A DNA stretch of 64,000 bases, from positions 54,512-118,511 of the forward strand of contig NZ_NHON01000009.1 in the NCBI RefSeq assembly GCF_002195995.1. The letters run 5' to 3'. The notes below the pieces were generated by a model, which did not search any database, was not told the origin of the DNA, and was given only the letters and a program-made list of their open reading frames with translations. Positions 44,077 through 56,801 of the stretch are shown here, in pieces (position 1 is the stretch's first letter; each line of letters begins with the position of its first letter). The translations under genes and the position numbers were made by a program. The DNA comes from Inquilinus limosus. GTDB taxonomy: Bacteria > Pseudomonadota > Alphaproteobacteria > DSM-16000 > Inquilinaceae.

Positions 44077-46023
44077 TCAGATCCGGCCGCCGAAGACATA
44101 CCAGGAGACCAGCGCGACCACGCCGATCACCATGACGAAGGCATAGTGGTAGACATATCCGCTCTCGAGCCGGCTGGCCCTGCGGGCGATGCCGATCGAG
44201 GTGGCCGCGACGCCGTCCGGCCCCAGCCGGTCGATGATCGCGCCGTCGCCGGCCTTCCAGAAGACGCGGCCCAGGACGAAGGCCGGCTTGACCAGCAGGG
44301 CGTCGTAGATCTCGTCGAAGTACCACTTGCGGAAGAACAGCTGGTGGATCGGCTTGAACGCCCGCACCACCGCGCCCGGCAGGCCCGGCGACTGGATGTA
44401 GAACAGCCAGGAGGCGCCGAGGCCGACCAGCCCGGCCAGCAGCGGCAGCAGGCTGACCCATTCCGGCGCGTGGTGCGCGGCCTCGATGCTGTCCTGGCCG
44501 TGCAGGACCAGGATGGCCTCGCGCCAGAAGCCCTCGCGGCCGTCGCCGACGAAGATCCCGAAGCCGATCACGCCGGCCAGCACCGCGCCGGCCGCCAGGA
44601 CGATCAGCGGCACCAGCATCACCGGCGGTGATTCATGCGCGTGCTCCATCGTGTGATGGTCGGCGCGCGGCTTGCCGTGGAAGGTCAGGAACAGGAGGCG
44701 GCCGCTGTAGAAGGCGGTCATCAGCGCGGCGATGACACCGAGCCAGTAGGCCAGGTTGCCGACGCCGCTATGGGCGGCCCAGGCGGCCTCCAGGATCATG
44801 TCCTTCGAGTAGAAGCCGGCGAAGCCGAACACGCCGGGGATGCCGATGCCGGCCAGCGCCAGGCTGCCGATCCACATCAGGGCGTAGGTGGTCGGGATCA
44901 GCCGCCAGATGCCGCCCATCTTGCGCATGTCCTGCTCGCCGCCCATGGCGTGGATCACCGAGCCGGCGCCGAGGAACAGGAGCGCCTTGAAGAAGGCGTG
45001 CGTCATCAGGTGGAAGATCGCCGCCTGGTAGGCCGAGACGCCGATGGCGAAGAACATGTAGCCGAGCTGGCTCATCGTCGAATAGGCGATGACCCGCTTG
45101 ATGTCGAACTGGGTCAGGCCGATCGTCGCGGCGACGAAGGCGGTCAGCGCGCCGACGACGCAGACCACGGCCAGCGCGTCCGGGGCGTATTCGAACAGCG
45201 GCGACATGCGCGCCAGCATGAACACGCCGGCGGTGACCATGGTGGCCGCGTGGATCAGGGCCGAGACCGGGGTCGGGCCTTCCATCGCGTCCGGCAGCCA
45301 GGTGTGCAGGCCCAGCTGGGCCGACTTGCCCATGGCGCCGACGAACAGCAGCAGGCAGGCGGTGGTCAGGGCCGGCAGGTCCATGCCGAGGAAGTTGATC
45401 CGCGCATCGACCATGTGCGGCACGGCGGCGAAGATCTCCTCGTACCGCACCGTGCCGAAGATCTTGTAGACGGCGAAGATGCCCAGCGCGAAGCCGAAGT
45501 CGCCGACGCGGTTGACCAGGAACGCCTTCACCGCGGCGGCGCGGGCGCTCTCCTTCTCGTACCAGAAGCCGATCAGCAGGTAGGAGGCCAGGCCGACGCC
45601 CTCCCAGCCGAAGAACAGCTGGATCAGGTTGTCCGCCGTCACCAGCATCAGCATGGCGAAGGTGAACAGGCTGAGATAGGCGAAGAAGCGCGGCTTGGAG
45701 TGGTCGTGCGACATGTAGCCGATCGAGTAGATGTGCACCATCGCGGAGACGGTGTTCACCACGATCAGCATCACGGCGGTCAGCGTGTCGAACTTCAGCG
45801 CCCAGTCGGCGACGAAGGTGCCGCTGTTGATCCACAGCAGCAGCGAATGGGTGCGAACGTTGCCGTCGATGGCGACGTCGAAGAACAGCCACCAGGAGAT
45901 GAGCGCGGCGACGCAGACGGCGAGCGTCGTCACGGCCATCGAGGCGCGGTCGCCGATGAGGCGGCCGAACAGTCCTGCGATCAGGAAGCCGGCCAGCGGC
46001 AGGAAGATTGCTGCGATGTCCAT
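44077..46023 (-). CDS. nuoL: NADH-quinone oxidoreductase subunit L
   Basis: 648 residues. The distal pump subunit with the long lateral helix. FFGWEGVGLASYLLIGFWYE at about 130-149, GKSAQLGLHTWLPDAMEGPT at about 231-250 and RVIAYSTMSQLGYMFFAIGV at about 309 are the conserved segments. The C-terminal part with the lateral helix is complete, ending in a last membrane anchor (VALVSWYVFG). Ten bases follow nuoK. Confidence 0.96.
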   Translation of the reverse strand: MDIAAIFLPLAGFLIAGLFGRLIGDRASMAVTTLAVCVAALISWWLFFDVAIDGNVRTHSLLLWINSGTFVADWALKFDTLTAVMLIVVNTVSAMVHIYSIGYMSHDHSKPRFFAYLSLFTFAMLMLVTADNLIQLFFGWEGVGLASYLLIGFWYEKESARAAAVKAFLVNRVGDFGFALGIFAVYKIFGTVRYEEIFAAVPHMVDARINFLGMDLPALTTACLLLFVGAMGKSAQLGLHTWLPDAMEGPTPVSALIHAATMVTAGVFMLARMSPLFEYAPDALAVVCVVGALTAFVAATIGLTQFDIKRVIAYSTMSQLGYMFFAIGVSAYQAAIFHLMTHAFFKALLFLGAGSVIHAMGGEQDMRKMGGIWRLIPTTYALMWIGSLALAGIGIPGVFGFAGFYSKDMILEAAWAAHSGVGNLAYWLGVIAALMTAFYSGRLLFLTFHGKPRADHHTMEHAHESPPVMLVPLIVLAAGAVLAGVIGFGIFVGDGREGFWREAILVLHGQDSIEAAHHAPEWVSLLPLLAGLVGLGASWLFYIQSPGLPGAVVRAFKPIHQLFFRKWYFDEIYDALLVKPAFVLGRVFWKAGDGAIIDRLGPDGVAATSIGIARRASRLESGYVYHYAFVMVIGVVALVSWYVFGGRI

Positions 46024-46033
46024 CGGGGGCGCC

Positions 46034-46342
46034 TCAGCCCTTCATCATGTTGATGTCCTCAACCGCGATCGAGCCGCGGTTGCGGAAGTAGACGACGAGG
46101 ATCGCGAGGCCGATCGCCGCCTCGGCGGCGGCGACGGTCAGCACGAACAGCGCGAACACCTGCCCCACCAGGTCGCCGAGGGCGACCGAGAAGGCGACGA
46201 GGTTGATGTTGACGGCGAGCAGCATCAGCTCGACCGACATCAGGATGACGATGACGTTCTTGCGGTTCAGGAACACGCCGAAGATGCCGAGCGTGAACAG
46301 GATCGCCGCGAGAACGAGGTAGTGCCCGAGTCCGATCGTCAT
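46034..46342 (-). CDS. nuoK: NADH-quinone oxidoreductase subunit K
   Basis: 102 residues and three membrane helices. The two conserved glutamates of the proton path lie in [19 protein letters not shown] at about residues 34-52 and in [20 protein letters not shown] at about 70-89. Normal length. Four bases after nuoJ. Confidence 0.96.
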   Translation of the reverse strand: MTIGLGHYLVLAAILFTLGIFGVFLNRKNVIVILMSVELMLLAVNINLVAFSVALGDLVGQVFALFVLTVAAAEAAIGLAILVVYFRNRGSIAVEDINMMKG

Positions 46343-46346
46343 GGCG

Positions 46347-46946
46347 TCAGGCCCCTTCCCCGGTGCCGATCTTCTTGATCACCATCACCTCCTCGCGCCG
46401 GCGCGCGAGCTGCTGCGAAATCACCTGGCGGCGGACGCCGGCGCGGTGGCGCAGGGTCAGCACGATCGCCCCGATCATCGCGACCAGGAGGACGAGGCCC
46501 GCGGCCTGGAACGGAAAGGCGTACTGTGTGTAGATCAGCTGGCCCAGCGCCGCCGTGTTGGTCGGGCCGACATGCGCCGCGCCCGAGGCCAGGATCGACG
46601 GCCCGCCGACCGAGCCGTAGAGCAGGAACAGCTCGACCAGCAGCACCACGCCGATCAGCGCGCCGATCGGCAGGTAGCGCAGGAAGCCGGCCCTGAGCTC
46701 GGCGAAGTTGATGTCCAGCATCATCACGACGAACAGGAACAAGACCGCGACCGCGCCCACATAGACGACGACCAGGATCATCGCCAGGAACTCCGCCCCG
46801 ATCAGCACGAACAGCGCCGCCGCGTTGAAGAAGGCGAGGATCAGGAACAGCACCGAGTGCACCGAGTTGCGGGCCGAGATCACCATCACGGCGGAGGCCA
46901 CGGTGATCGCGGCGAAGATATAGAAGGCCAAGGCCTGGATGATCAT
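46347..46946 (-). CDS. nuoJ: NADH-quinone oxidoreductase subunit J
   Basis: 199 residues, five membrane helices. [20 protein letters not shown] at about residues 28-47 and [20 protein letters not shown] at about 61-80, with the pi-bulge glycine and conserved tyrosine, are standard NuoJ. The C-terminal tail is basic and cytoplasmic. 122 bases without a gene separate it from nuoI. Confidence 0.95.
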   Translation of the reverse strand: MIIQALAFYIFAAITVASAVMVISARNSVHSVLFLILAFFNAAALFVLIGAEFLAMILVVVYVGAVAVLFLFVVMMLDINFAELRAGFLRYLPIGALIGVVLLVELFLLYGSVGGPSILASGAAHVGPTNTAALGQLIYTQYAFPFQAAGLVLLVAMIGAIVLTLRHRAGVRRQVISQQLARRREEVMVIKKIGTGEGA

Positions 46947-47068
46947 CTCACGGTGCTCCCTGTCGTCCCCTGCGGACGCTCGAGGTCACGGTTGCTCTAC
47001 CCCTCATCGCGGCCTGGCCCCCGTGCGGGAGCCGGGCCGAATCCCCCGGCGAGGCGGCGCGGCGGGTC

Positions 47069-47557
47069 TTACCGGTACGGCGCGTCGACCGCAATGTTCG
47101 CGGCGATCTGCGCTTCCCAGCGGTCCCCGTTCTGCAGCAGCTTTTCCTTGTTGTAGAAAAGCTCCTCGCGCGTCTCGGTCGCGAACTCGAAGTTCGGTCC
47201 CTCGACGATCGCATCCACCGGGCAGGCCTCCTGGCACAGGCCGCAATAGATGCACTTGGTCATGTCGATGTCGTAGCGCGTCGTGCGGCGGCTGCCGTCG
47301 GCGCGCGGCTCGGCCTCGATGGTGATGGCCTGGGCCGGGCAGATCGCCTCGCACAGCTTGCAGGCGATGCACCGCTCCTCGCCGCTGGGATAGCGTCGCA
47401 GCGCGTGCTCGCCGCGGAAGCGCGGGCTCAGCGGGCCCTTCTCGTACGGATAGTTCAGGGTGGCCTTCTGCTTGAACATGTAGCTGAAGGTCAGCGCCAG
47501 GCCGCCCAGGATTTCCTTGAGCAGCAGGCTGCGGGCGGTGCGGTCGATGAACGCCAT
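47069..47557 (-). CDS. nuoI: NADH-quinone oxidoreductase subunit I
   Basis: 162 residues. Carries clusters N6a and N6b: [15 protein letters not shown] at about residues 62-76 and [16 protein letters not shown] at about 101-116. The N-terminal amphipathic part ([20 protein letters not shown]) lies on the membrane. I used the ATG giving MAFIDRT, 11 bases after the nuoH stop. Confidence 0.96.
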   Translation of the reverse strand: MAFIDRTARSLLLKEILGGLALTFSYMFKQKATLNYPYEKGPLSPRFRGEHALRRYPSGEERCIACKLCEAICPAQAITIEAEPRADGSRRTTRYDIDMTKCIYCGLCQEACPVDAIVEGPNFEFATETREELFYNKEKLLQNGDRWEAQIAANIAVDAPYR

Positions 47558-47568
47558 GTCTCGGCCTC

Positions 47569-48576
47569 TCAGTTCGGCAGCCAGCCGAAGGCGGTGAGCA
47601 CGCCGGCGGTGATCACCACCCAGGCCAGCGAGAACGGAAGGAACACCTTCCAGCCCAGCCGCATCAGCTGGTCGTAGCGGAAGCGCGGCAGCGTCGCCCG
47701 GACCCAGATGAAGACGAACAGGCAGAAGAGGATCTTCGCCACGAACCAGATCACGCCGGGGATCCAGGTGAAGGGCGCGAAGCCGAAGGGCGGCAGCCAC
47801 CCGCCGAGGAACAGGATGGAGGTCATCCCGCTCATCAGGATCATGTTCGCGTATTCGCCGAGGAAGAACAGCGCGTAGGTCATGGACGAGTACTCGACCA
47901 TGAAGCCGCCGGTGATCTCGGATTCGCCCTCGGGCAGGTCGAACGGCGCCCGGTTGGTCTCGGCCAGCGCCGAGATGAAGAAGATCACGAACATCGGCAG
48001 CAGCGGGATCGCGAACCAGATCGTCTCCTGCGCATGGACGATGTCGGAGATCCGGAGCGAGCCGACGCAGAGCAGCACGGAGATCATGACGAAGCCGATC
48101 GAGACTTCGTAGGACACCATCTGCGCCGCGGAGCGCAGGCCGCCGAGGAAGGCGTATTTCGAGTTCGACGACCAGCCGGCGATGATGATGCCGTAGACGC
48201 CGAGCGACGAGATCGCGAACAGGTACAGCACGCCGACATTGATGTCGGCCAGCACCCAGCCGTCGTCGAACGGGATCACCGCCCAGGCCACCAGGCTGAG
48301 GAAGAAGGTGATCATCGGCGCCAGGATGAACAGCATCCGGTTGGCGCCGGAGGGGATGATCGTCTCCTTGCTCAAGAGCTTGAGGCCGTCGGCGATCGGC
48401 TGCAGCAGGCCGAAGGGGCCGACCACCATCGGGCCCTGGCGCAGCTGCATCGCGGCCATGACCTTGCGCTCGGCATAGGTCAGGTAGGCCACCGCGATGA
48501 TCAGTGGCAGGATGATCGCGATGATCTGAAGGACGACGAGAACCGTCGGCCAGGCGTATCCGCTCCAGAAGTCCAT
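47569..48576 (-). CDS. nuoH: NADH-quinone oxidoreductase subunit H
   Basis: 335 residues with eight helices; forms the quinone-binding chamber with NuoB and Nuo[21 protein letters not shown] at about residues 35-54, [20 protein letters not shown] at about 204-223, and [20 protein letters not shown] at about 290 are the family marks. Seven bases follow the nuoG stop. Confidence 0.96.
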   Translation of the reverse strand: MDFWSGYAWPTVLVVLQIIAIILPLIIAVAYLTYAERKVMAAMQLRQGPMVVGPFGLLQPIADGLKLLSKETIIPSGANRMLFILAPMITFFLSLVAWAVIPFDDGWVLADINVGVLYLFAISSLGVYGIIIAGWSSNSKYAFLGGLRSAAQMVSYEVSIGFVMISVLLCVGSLRISDIVHAQETIWFAIPLLPMFVIFFISALAETNRAPFDLPEGESEITGGFMVEYSSMTYALFFLGEYANMILMSGMTSILFLGGWLPPFGFAPFTWIPGVIWFVAKILFCLFVFIWVRATLPRFRYDQLMRLGWKVFLPFSLAWVVITAGVLTAFGWLPN

Positions 48577-48583
48577 CGCCGCG

Positions 48584-50638
48584 TTACTCCGCCGCCGCTT
48601 TGTGCTGGCCCAGGATCTCGTCGATGCACAGCGCCATCGTCTCCGAGGCGCGGGTCACCGGGTCCGTCATGTAGAAGTTCTCGACCGCCGAGGCGAAGGG
48701 CGCGGAGCCCATCGCGCCCTCGGCGCCGAAGGCCCCCCACTCGCCCGCACCTTGGGTGTCCGGCGTCCCGAAGACCGGGTTCACCGCGACCAGGCGCTGG
48801 CGCACCTCGCGCAGGCTGTCATAGGGCAGCTTGCGGCCCAGGGCCTCGCTGGCGGCGCGCAGGATCTTCCAGTCCTCGCGCGCCTCGCCCGGCGGGAACA
48901 CCGCCATGCGGGCCTGCTGCACGCGGCCTTCGGTGTTGACGTAGGTGGCGTTCTTCTCGGTGTAGGCGGCCCCCGGCAGGATCACGTCAGCGCGATGGGC
49001 GCCACGGTCGCCGTGATGGCCCTGATAGACCACGAAGGCCTTGTCGAGCCGGCCGGCGTCGATCTCGTCGGCCGCGAGCAGCCAGACGAAGTCGATCTCG
49101 CCCTTCTGCGCGCCGTCGAGGATGCCGGCGACGTCGCGGCCGCCCGGGCCCGGCAGGAAGCCGAGATCCAGGCCGCCGACCCGCGCCGCCGCGGTGTGCA
49201 GCACGTTGAAGCCGTTCCAGCCGTCGCGGACCAGGCCGAAGGACTCGGCGATCTTACGGCAGGCGGCCAGCACCTGGGCGCCGTCCTTGCGGGTCAAAGC
49301 CCCCTGCCCCACGATCAAGAGCGGCGCCTTGGCGTTGCGCAGCACCTCGGCGAAGCCGTCGGTGCCGTCGGCGATCGCCGCCAGCGTCTCCGGCCCGGCG
49401 CCGAGATGGCGGGTGCGATAGGTCAGGTCGACATCGGGGCCGACCACGCCGACGGTCAGGCCGTTCTTCAGCCAGCGCTTGCGGATGCGGGCGTTGACGA
49501 TCGCCGCCTCGGAACGCGGATTGGTGCCGACCAGCAGGATGACGTCGGCCTGCTCGATCCCGGCGAGGCCGCTGTTGAACAGGTAGGCGCCGCGCGGCCC
49601 GGCCGGCAGCTTCGCCCCGTCCTGGCGGCAGTCGAGATTCGGCGAGCCGAACGCCGTCATCAGGTCCTTCAGCGCGACCATCGCCTCGGCATCGACGGTG
49701 TCGCCGGCGATCGCCGCCATGCGCTGGCCGTCCAGCCCCTTGGCCTTTTCGGCGATGGCCTGGAACGCCTCGGCCCAGCTGGCCGGCTGCAGCTTGCCGT
49801 CACGCCGGACATAGGGCCGGTCGATGCGGCGCCGCTTCAGCCCGTCGATGGCGTAGCGGGTCTTGTCGCTGATCCACTCCTCGTTGACGTCCTCGTTGAG
49901 GCGTGGCAGCACGCGCATCACCTCGCCGCCGCGGGCGTCGATGCGGATGTTCGAGCCGACGGCGTCGAGCACGTCGATGCTCTCGGTCTTGCGCAGCTCC
50001 CACGGCCGGGCGCTGAAGGCGTAGGGCTTGGAGGTCAGCGCGCCGACCGGGCAGACATCGACCAGGTTGCCCGACAGCTCGGAGGCGATGGCCTTCTCGA
50101 CGTAAGTGGTGATCTCCATGTGCTCGCCTCGGTTCACGCCGCCGAGCACCGGCACGCCGGCGATCTCGTCGATGAAGCGGATGCAGCGGGTGCACTGGAT
50201 GCACCGGGTCATGAAGGTCTCGATCAGCGGCCCGAGATACTTGTCGGTGACCGCGCGCTTGCCTTCGGTGTAACGGCCCCGGTCGAAGCCGTAGGCCACG
50301 GCCTGGTCCTGCAGGTCGCACTCGCCGCCCTGGTCGCAGATCGGGCAGTCGAGCGGATGGTTGATCAGCAGGAACTCCATGATCCCGCGCCGCGCATCGC
50401 GCACGACATCGGTGTTCGTCTTGATCACCATGCCGTCGCCGGCCGGCATCGCGCAGGACGCGATCGGCTTCGGCGCCTTCTCCATCTCGACCAGGCACAT
50501 GCGGCAGTTCGCCGGCACCGAAAGCTTGTCGTGGAAGCAGAAGCGCGGCACCTCGATGCCGAGGCGCTCGCAGGCCTGCAGCACCGACGTGCCCGGCTCG
50601 ACCTCGATCTCGATCCCGTCAATCGTCAGCTTGGGCAT
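48584..50638 (-). CDS. nuoG: NADH-quinone oxidoreductase subunit G
   Basis: 684 residues. The N-terminal [2Fe-2S] domain shows [14 protein letters not shown] and [10 protein letters not shown], then the His/Cys cluster region [20 protein letters not shown] at about 100-119, then [17 protein letters not shown] at about 146. The rest is the molybdopterin-oxidoreductase-like domain without cofactor function. Length is typical for alphaproteobacteria. Confidence 0.96.
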   Translation of the reverse strand: MPKLTIDGIEIEVEPGTSVLQACERLGIEVPRFCFHDKLSVPANCRMCLVEMEKAPKPIASCAMPAGDGMVIKTNTDVVRDARRGIMEFLLINHPLDCPICDQGGECDLQDQAVAYGFDRGRYTEGKRAVTDKYLGPLIETFMTRCIQCTRCIRFIDEIAGVPVLGGVNRGEHMEITTYVEKAIASELSGNLVDVCPVGALTSKPYAFSARPWELRKTESIDVLDAVGSNIRIDARGGEVMRVLPRLNEDVNEEWISDKTRYAIDGLKRRRIDRPYVRRDGKLQPASWAEAFQAIAEKAKGLDGQRMAAIAGDTVDAEAMVALKDLMTAFGSPNLDCRQDGAKLPAGPRGAYLFNSGLAGIEQADVILLVGTNPRSEAAIVNARIRKRWLKNGLTVGVVGPDVDLTYRTRHLGAGPETLAAIADGTDGFAEVLRNAKAPLLIVGQGALTRKDGAQVLAACRKIAESFGLVRDGWNGFNVLHTAAARVGGLDLGFLPGPGGRDVAGILDGAQKGEIDFVWLLAADEIDAGRLDKAFVVYQGHHGDRGAHRADVILPGAAYTEKNATYVNTEGRVQQARMAVFPPGEAREDWKILRAASEALGRKLPYDSLREVRQRLVAVNPVFGTPDTQGAGEWGAFGAEGAMGSAPFASAVENFYMTDPVTRASETMALCIDEILGQHKAAAE

Positions 50639-50648
50639 CGGTGCCTTC

Positions 50649-51946
<1,298 letters not shown>

Positions 51947-51947
<1 letters not shown>

Positions 51948-52612
51948 CACTTCTCTCCCTGATCCGGAGCGGTGGCCGAGGCCGGCACCGCCGGGCGGTG
52001 GCCGGGCTTCATGTTCAGCAGCGTGGTCGCGCCGGACAGCGCCTCGGAATTGGTGCGGCCGTTCTGCGGGCCCGGCGTGGTCTGCTGCCCGGCCTTCAGC
52101 GCGTCGATCAGCGAGACGGTCTTGTCGTAGTCCAGATCCTCATAGAAATCGTCGTTGATCTGGACCATCGGGGCGTTGACGCAGGCGCCCAGGCACTCGA
52201 CCTCGAGCACCGAGAACTGGCCGTCCTCGCTGGTCTCGTGGTTGCCGCAGCCGGCCCGGTCCTGCAGCGCCCGCATCACCTCGCCCGACCCGCGCAGCCA
52301 GCACGGGGTGGTGGTGCAGACCTGGAAGAAGTGGCGGCCGACCGGCGCCTTGTTGAACATGGTGTAGAAGCTGGCGACCTCGTACACCCTGATCCGCGGC
52401 ATCTCCAGCAGGTCGGCGACGTAGTCCATCGCCACCCGCGGGATCCAGTTGTGGTGCTGGCGCTGGGCGATGTCGAGCAGCGGGATCACCGCGCTCTGCT
52501 GCTTGCCCTCGGGGTATTTGGCGATGATCTTCTTCGCCCGTTCGAGATTCTCGGGCGTGAAGGCGAAGTCCTTCGGCTGGTCCGCCTCCGGCGCAATCCC
52601 TGCGGCCGTCAT
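51947..52612 (-). CDS. nuoE: NADH-quinone oxidoreductase subunit E
   Basis: 221 residues. The N1a [2Fe-2S] ligands are in [11 protein letters not shown] at about residues 98-108 and [11 protein letters not shown] at about 139-149. The N-terminal helical part [20 protein letters not shown] is the usual thioredoxin-like domain entry. The last 40 residues are proline- and alanine-rich. The start overlaps the nuoD stop as ATGA. Confidence 0.95.
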
Positions 52613-53790
52613 CGGTCGATCTCCCCGAACACGATGTCCTGGCTGCCGATGATCGCGACGGCATCGGCCAGCATGTGTCCCCGGCTCATGAAGTCGAGCC
52701 CCTGCAGATGGGCGAAGCCCGGGGCCCGGATGCGGCAGCGATACGGCCGGTTGGTGCCGTCCGCGACCAGGTAGACGCCGAACTCGCCCTTCGGGGCCTC
52801 GACCGCGGCGTAGGTCTCGCCGGCCGGGACGTGGTAGCCCTCGGTGTAGAGCTTGAAGTGATGGATCAGCGCTTCCATCGACCGCTTCATGTCGGCGCGC
52901 GGCGGCGGCGACACCTTGCGGTCGGTGGACTTCACCGGCCCGTCCTTCGGCATCTGCTCCAGGCATTGCCGGATGATGCGGTTGGACTGGCGCATCTCCT
53001 CGACCCGCAGCAGGTAGCGGGCGTAGCAGTCGCCGGTCAGGCCGACCGGGACGTCGAAATCCATCCGGTCATAGACGTCGTAGGGCTGCGACTTGCGCAG
53101 ATCCCAGGAGACGTTCGAGGCTCGCAGCATGACGCCGGTGAAGCCCCAGGCCTTCGCCTCCTCCGCCGTCACCACGCCGATATCGACCAGGCGCTGCTTG
53201 AAGATCCGGTTCTCGGTCAGCAGGGCTTCGAGGTCGTCGACGAATTTCGGGAAGCGCTCGGTATAGGCCCAGATGTCCTCGGCCAGGCCGGCCGGCATGT
53301 CCAGGGCCACGCCGCCGGGGCGGAAATAGTTGGCGTGCAGCCGCGCGCCCGACACCCGCTCATAGAACTCCATCAGGAGCTCGCGCTCCTCGAAGCCCCA
53401 CAGCGACGGGGTCACGGCGCCGACGTCCAGCGCGTAGGTGGTGATGTTCAGCAGGTGGTTCAGCACCCGGCCGATCTCGGAGAACAGCACCCGGATATAC
53501 TGGCCGCGCTCCGGCACGGTGATGCCCAGCAGCCGCTCCACCGCCAGGGCGAAGGCGTGCTCCTGGTTCATCGGCGCGACGTAGTCCAGGCGATCGAAAT
53601 ACGGCGTCGCCTGCATGTAGGTCTTGTACTCGATCAGCTTCTCGGTGCCGCGATGCAGCAGCCCGATATGCGGATCCGCCCGCTCCACCACCTCGCCGTC
53701 CAGCTCCAGCACCAGGCGCAGCACGCCGTGCGCGGCCGGGTGCTGCGGCCCGAAGTTCATGGTGTAGGGCTTGATCTGGGTCTCGACCAT
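52609..53790 (-). CDS. nuoD: NADH-quinone oxidoreductase subunit D
   Basis: 393 residues, the 49 kDa quinone-site subunit. [20 protein letters not shown] at about residues 13-32, [18 protein letters not shown] and [20 protein letters not shown] are conserved, and the C-terminus ends with IVFGEIDR as in the family. Separate from nuoC, unlike in E. coli. Five bases after nuoC. Confidence 0.97.
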   Translation of the reverse strand: MVETQIKPYTMNFGPQHPAAHGVLRLVLELDGEVVERADPHIGLLHRGTEKLIEYKTYMQATPYFDRLDYVAPMNQEHAFALAVERLLGITVPERGQYIRVLFSEIGRVLNHLLNITTYALDVGAVTPSLWGFEERELLMEFYERVSGARLHANYFRPGGVALDMPAGLAEDIWAYTERFPKFVDDLEALLTENRIFKQRLVDIGVVTAEEAKAWGFTGVMLRASNVSWDLRKSQPYDVYDRMDFDVPVGLTGDCYARYLLRVEEMRQSNRIIRQCLEQMPKDGPVKSTDRKVSPPPRADMKRSMEALIHHFKLYTEGYHVPAGETYAAVEAPKGEFGVYLVADGTNRPYRCRIRAPGFAHLQGLDFMSRGHMLADAVAIIGSQDIVFGEIDR

Positions 53791-53795
53791 GATGC

Positions 53796-54446
53796 TTACG
53801 CCTTCGGCTCGTTCAGCGCGGCCTTCTCGTCGCCCGGCAGCACCGGGGCCACGAATTCAGGACCGGCGCGCGTCATCCCCTCCCACGGGCTGAGGAAGTC
53901 GAAGGTGCGGAAATCCTGGGTCAGCTTGACCGGCTCGTAGACCACCCGCTTCTGCTCGGTGTCGTAGCGGACCTCGACATAGCCGGTCAGCGGGAAGTCC
54001 TTGCGCAGCGGGTGCCCCTCGAAGCCGTAATCGGTGAGGATGCGGCGCAGGTCCGGATTGTCGGCGAAGAAGATGCCGTACAGGTCCCAGGCCTCGCGCT
54101 CGAACCAGGTCGCGGCCGGGAAGACACCCGCGGCGGACGGCACCGGCGTGTCCTCGTCGGTCGTCACTTTGAGCCGGATCCGGCGGTTATGCCGGAAGCT
54201 GAGCAGGTGGTAGACCACCTCCAGCCGCTCCGGCCGGGTCGGGTAGTCGGCGCCGCAGATGTCGGTCAGCTGCTCGAACAGGGCGTCGGCCGCGTCGCGC
54301 AGATGGGTCAGCACCCGGACGATCGACTCGCGCCGCACGGTCAGGGTCAGCTCGGCCGTCGGCGACACCGCGTGATCGAGCACATCCGCGCCCAGCGCCG
54401 CCGCGAGGGCCGTGCCGAGGTCGGTCAGTTCCTGGATCGATGCCAT
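53796..54446 (-). CDS. nuoC: NADH-quinone oxidoreductase subunit C
   Basis: 216 residues, the 30 kDa subunit. Conserved [20 protein letters not shown] at about residues 60-79, [20 protein letters not shown] at about 109-128 and [20 protein letters not shown] at about 138-157. Lies 17 bases after nuoB. Confidence 0.96.
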   Translation of the reverse strand: MASIQELTDLGTALAAALGADVLDHAVSPTAELTLTVRRESIVRVLTHLRDAADALFEQLTDICGADYPTRPERLEVVYHLLSFRHNRRIRLKVTTDEDTPVPSAAGVFPAATWFEREAWDLYGIFFADNPDLRRILTDYGFEGHPLRKDFPLTGYVEVRYDTEQKRVVYEPVKLTQDFRTFDFLSPWEGMTRAGPEFVAPVLPGDEKAALNEPKA

Positions 54447-54463
54447 TCTCGCTTCCCGATCCC

Positions 54464-55057
54464 TCAGCGGATGATCCGGTTGCCGCGCCGGATCTTCTTC
54501 TGCAGCTGCATGATGCCGTAGACCAGGGCCTCGGCCGTCGGCGGGCAGCCCGGGACATAGATGTCGACCGGGACGACGCGGTCGCAGCCGCGCACCACCG
54601 AGTAGGAGTAGTGGTAGTAGCCGCCGCCATTGGCGCAGGAGCCCATCGAGATGACCCAGCGCGGCTCGGGCATCTGGTCGTAGACCTTGCGCAGGGCCGG
54701 GGCCATCTTGTTGGTCAGCGTGCCGGCGACGATCATGACGTCGGACTGGCGCGGGCTGGGCCGCGGGATGACGCCGAGTCGGTCCAGGTCATAGCGCGGC
54801 ATGTAGGCGTGGATCATCTCCACGGCGCAGCAGGCCAGGCCGAAGGTCATCGGCCACAGCGACCCGGTGCGCGCCCAGCCGAGCAGCGCGTCGAACTGGG
54901 TCAGCAGGAAGCCTTTGTCCTGGATCTCGGCGTTGGCGGCGCGGATCACCGCGTCCTGCCCGGGGCCCGGGGGGATCGGAGTCCCAACGCCGATGGGGCC
55001 GATGCCCACGGGGCTGGTCGCCACCGGGCTGCTCGGCTGAGTCGCGCTCACTCCCAT
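54464..55057 (-). CDS. nuoB: NADH-quinone oxidoreductase subunit B
   Basis: 197 residues, holds the N2 [4Fe-4S] cluster next to the quinone. Ligand motifs are [12 protein letters not shown] at about residues 73-84, [13 protein letters not shown] at about 137-149 and [13 protein letters not shown] at about 168-180. The first 30 residues are a proline- and glycine-rich extension. The start lies within the end of nuoA (10-base overlap). Confidence 0.96.
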   Translation of the reverse strand: MGVSATQPSSPVATSPVGIGPIGVGTPIPPGPGQDAVIRAANAEIQDKGFLLTQFDALLGWARTGSLWPMTFGLACCAVEMIHAYMPRYDLDRLGVIPRPSPRQSDVMIVAGTLTNKMAPALRKVYDQMPEPRWVISMGSCANGGGYYHYSYSVVRGCDRVVPVDIYVPGCPPTAEALVYGIMQLQKKIRRGNRIIR

Positions 55058-55416
55058 TCCAGCGCTCCCTTCTTCCACTCGTAGATGAAGCCGACGGTCA
55101 GGACGCCCAGGAACACCATCATCGACCAGAAGCCGAACATCCCGATGTCCTTGAGCGCCACCGCCCAGGGGAACAGGAAGGCCACTTCCAGGTCGAAGAT
55201 GATGAACAGGATCGAGACCAGGTAGAACCGGACGTCGAACTTGGAGCGCGCGTCGGCGAAGGCGTCGAAGCCGCACTCATAGGCCGAGAGCTTCTCGCTG
55301 TCCGGGTTCTGCTTCCCGACGACGAGGGACGCGCCGACCGCGGCGCCGGCGATCACGATGGCGATCGCCAGGAAGACGAGGATCGGAAAGTACTCCGACA
55401 CTAGAGAGGTCGTCAT
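55048..55416 (-). CDS. nuoA: NADH-quinone oxidoreductase subunit A
   Basis: 122 residues with three helices. [27 protein letters not shown] loop at about residues 42-64 and [18 protein letters not shown] at about 71-88 are the family signature. First gene of the operon nuoA-N, which is complete and in canonical order. Confidence 0.96.
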   Translation of the reverse strand: MTTSLVSEYFPILVFLAIAIVIAGAAVGASLVVGKQNPDSEKLSAYECGFDAFADARSKFDVRFYLVSILFIIFDLEVAFLFPWAVALKDIGMFGFWSMMVFLGVLTVGFIYEWKKGALEWE

Positions 55417-55750
55417 CGCTCACCCGTCACACGTGGAGCCTGCTCGATCTTGATCGGCAGGCGCTCCACCCCAAATCTCATTCTTCGTCGAGAGGGTGGC
55501 CCGTTCCGGGTCCCTTCCGGCGCGGCCTTTATAGGCCGGCATGTCGGACGAGAGAAGCGAATTTCCGCCACATTTTCTAATTGCGAATGCTTCTCAACTT
55601 CATGATTTTGCTGGGATCTTCGCCTTTCCCCGGGATGTCGCGGGCGGCCATCTGGACCGGCGGGTCCAGCCGCGTCCAAATGCAGCAAGGGCCGCGAACC
55701 CGTCACAGACGAGGCGGCCCGGAGCAAGTAACGGCGATGATCGGGGGAAG
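55417..55750 (-). promoter_or_regulatory. Upstream region of the nuo operon with a possible promoter
   Basis: A 334-base gene-free stretch. On the minus strand TATAAA at 55528-55533 is a good -10 box; 17 bases before it lies only a weak -35 (TTCTCT, 55551-55556). It would give a leader of about 105 bases before nuoA. I see nothing else in this stretch. Confidence 0.35.
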
Positions 55751-55827
<77 letters not shown>

Positions 55828-55900
55828 GCAGGGTGCCGGCAACGATCACGGGGCCGTCGGCGTCTGGCCGAACCCCGGAGCGAGACCGGAATACAGGAAG

Positions 55901-55977
<77 letters not shown>

Positions 55978-56126
55978 GCATCTGGCCGCTCATCGCGGCG
56001 AGGCGCTTGAGATACCCACTCCACCGGGGGCTGTCAACTCGAATTGCCGGCGGAGGAGCGGGAATTTCGCGGCGGCCGGACCGGAGGATTCGGAAGGCCG
56101 CGACAGCGGCCGGAGCGGCCGGGAAC

Positions 56127-56202
56127 TGGTGGGCGATGACGGGCTCGAACCGCCGACACACGGTGTGTAAAACCGATGCTCTACCAGCTGAGCTAATCGC
56201 CC
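56127..56202 (-). tRNA. tRNA-Val (TAC)
   Basis: 76 bases with encoded CCA. Acceptor stem GGGCGAT with ATCGCCC, D-arm GCTC-AGCTGGTA-GAGC, anticodon loop TTTACAC giving TAC. The outermost anticodon-stem pair would be T-T, which is unusual but does not disturb the rest of the fold. Confidence 0.95.
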
Positions 56203-56245
56203 GGGTGGACCCGCGGGAGCGATCCCGCGGGGTCCAGACATGAAG

Positions 56246-56276
56246 CGGCCGGTCGGGCCAAGGCGCCGACCGGCCG
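56246..56276 (-). terminator. Terminator-like hairpin after hupB
   Basis: An 11-base perfect stem, CGGCCGGTCGG with its complement, around a nine-base loop, 22 bases after the hupB stop. It is not followed by a clear T-run, so termination may be weak or need Rho. Confidence 0.6.
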
Positions 56277-56298
56277 GTTCTGACACAAGCGCGAAGGC

Positions 56299-56592
56299 TT
56301 ACTTCTTCTTGCCGCCGGTGCTGTTGACGGCATCCTTCAGGCCCTTGCCGGCCTTGAACTTGACCTGCTTGGAGGCGGCGATCTTGATGGTCTCGCCGGT
56401 CCGCGGGTTGCGGCCCTCAGACGCGGCACGCGCCGCGACACCGAAGGTGCCGAACCCAACGAGGCGGACTTCCCCCCCCTTCGTCAACGTCTTGGTGACA
56501 CCGTCGATGAAGCTGTCGATGGCGTTGCCAGCATCGGCACGCGACAGACCGGTGCTTTCCGCGACGTGTGCGACGAGATCGTTCTTGTTCAC
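56299..56592 (-). CDS. hupB: DNA-binding protein HU
   Basis: 97 residues of the HU/IHF family; a dimer that bends and compacts DNA. MNKNDLVAHVAESTGLSRAD at the start, VRLVGFGTFGVAARAASEGR at about residues 42-61 and the DNA-binding arm NPRTGETIKI follow the consensus. The C-terminus adds a lysine-rich tail (STGGKKK). The start codon is GTG, fixed by a strong AAGGAGG 8 bases before it. It lies downstream of lon, as is common. Confidence 0.96.
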   Translation of the reverse strand: MNKNDLVAHVAESTGLSRADAGNAIDSFIDGVTKTLTKGGEVRLVGFGTFGVAARAASEGRNPRTGETIKIAASKQVKFKAGKGLKDAVNSTGGKKK

Positions 56593-56713
56593 GTGTCGGC
56601 CTCCTTCAGGCTCTGTGTTGGTCGTTCCGGCAGGGATGCCGGAAACAGGCTAGGTACATCTCCAAACCGACAACCGTTCGATGCGCCTTTTCCCCGACAC
56701 CGAAACGTCACGA

Positions 56714-56743
56714 AATGTAAGCGTATCGCGGAAACCCGGTCAA
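56714..56743 (-). promoter_or_regulatory. Probable hupB promoter
   Basis: On the minus strand TTGACC at 56738-56743 and TACATT at 56714-56719 stand 18 bases apart (17 for the register TTACAT). The leader would be about 115 bases. The surrounding stretch between hupB and lon is less GC-rich than its neighbours. Confidence 0.45.
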
Positions 56744-56801
56744 TCGTCGGCGGCCCTGAAACACATGGAATTCTGCCGAGTTCCAAGGCCGCCGAGATGC
56801 C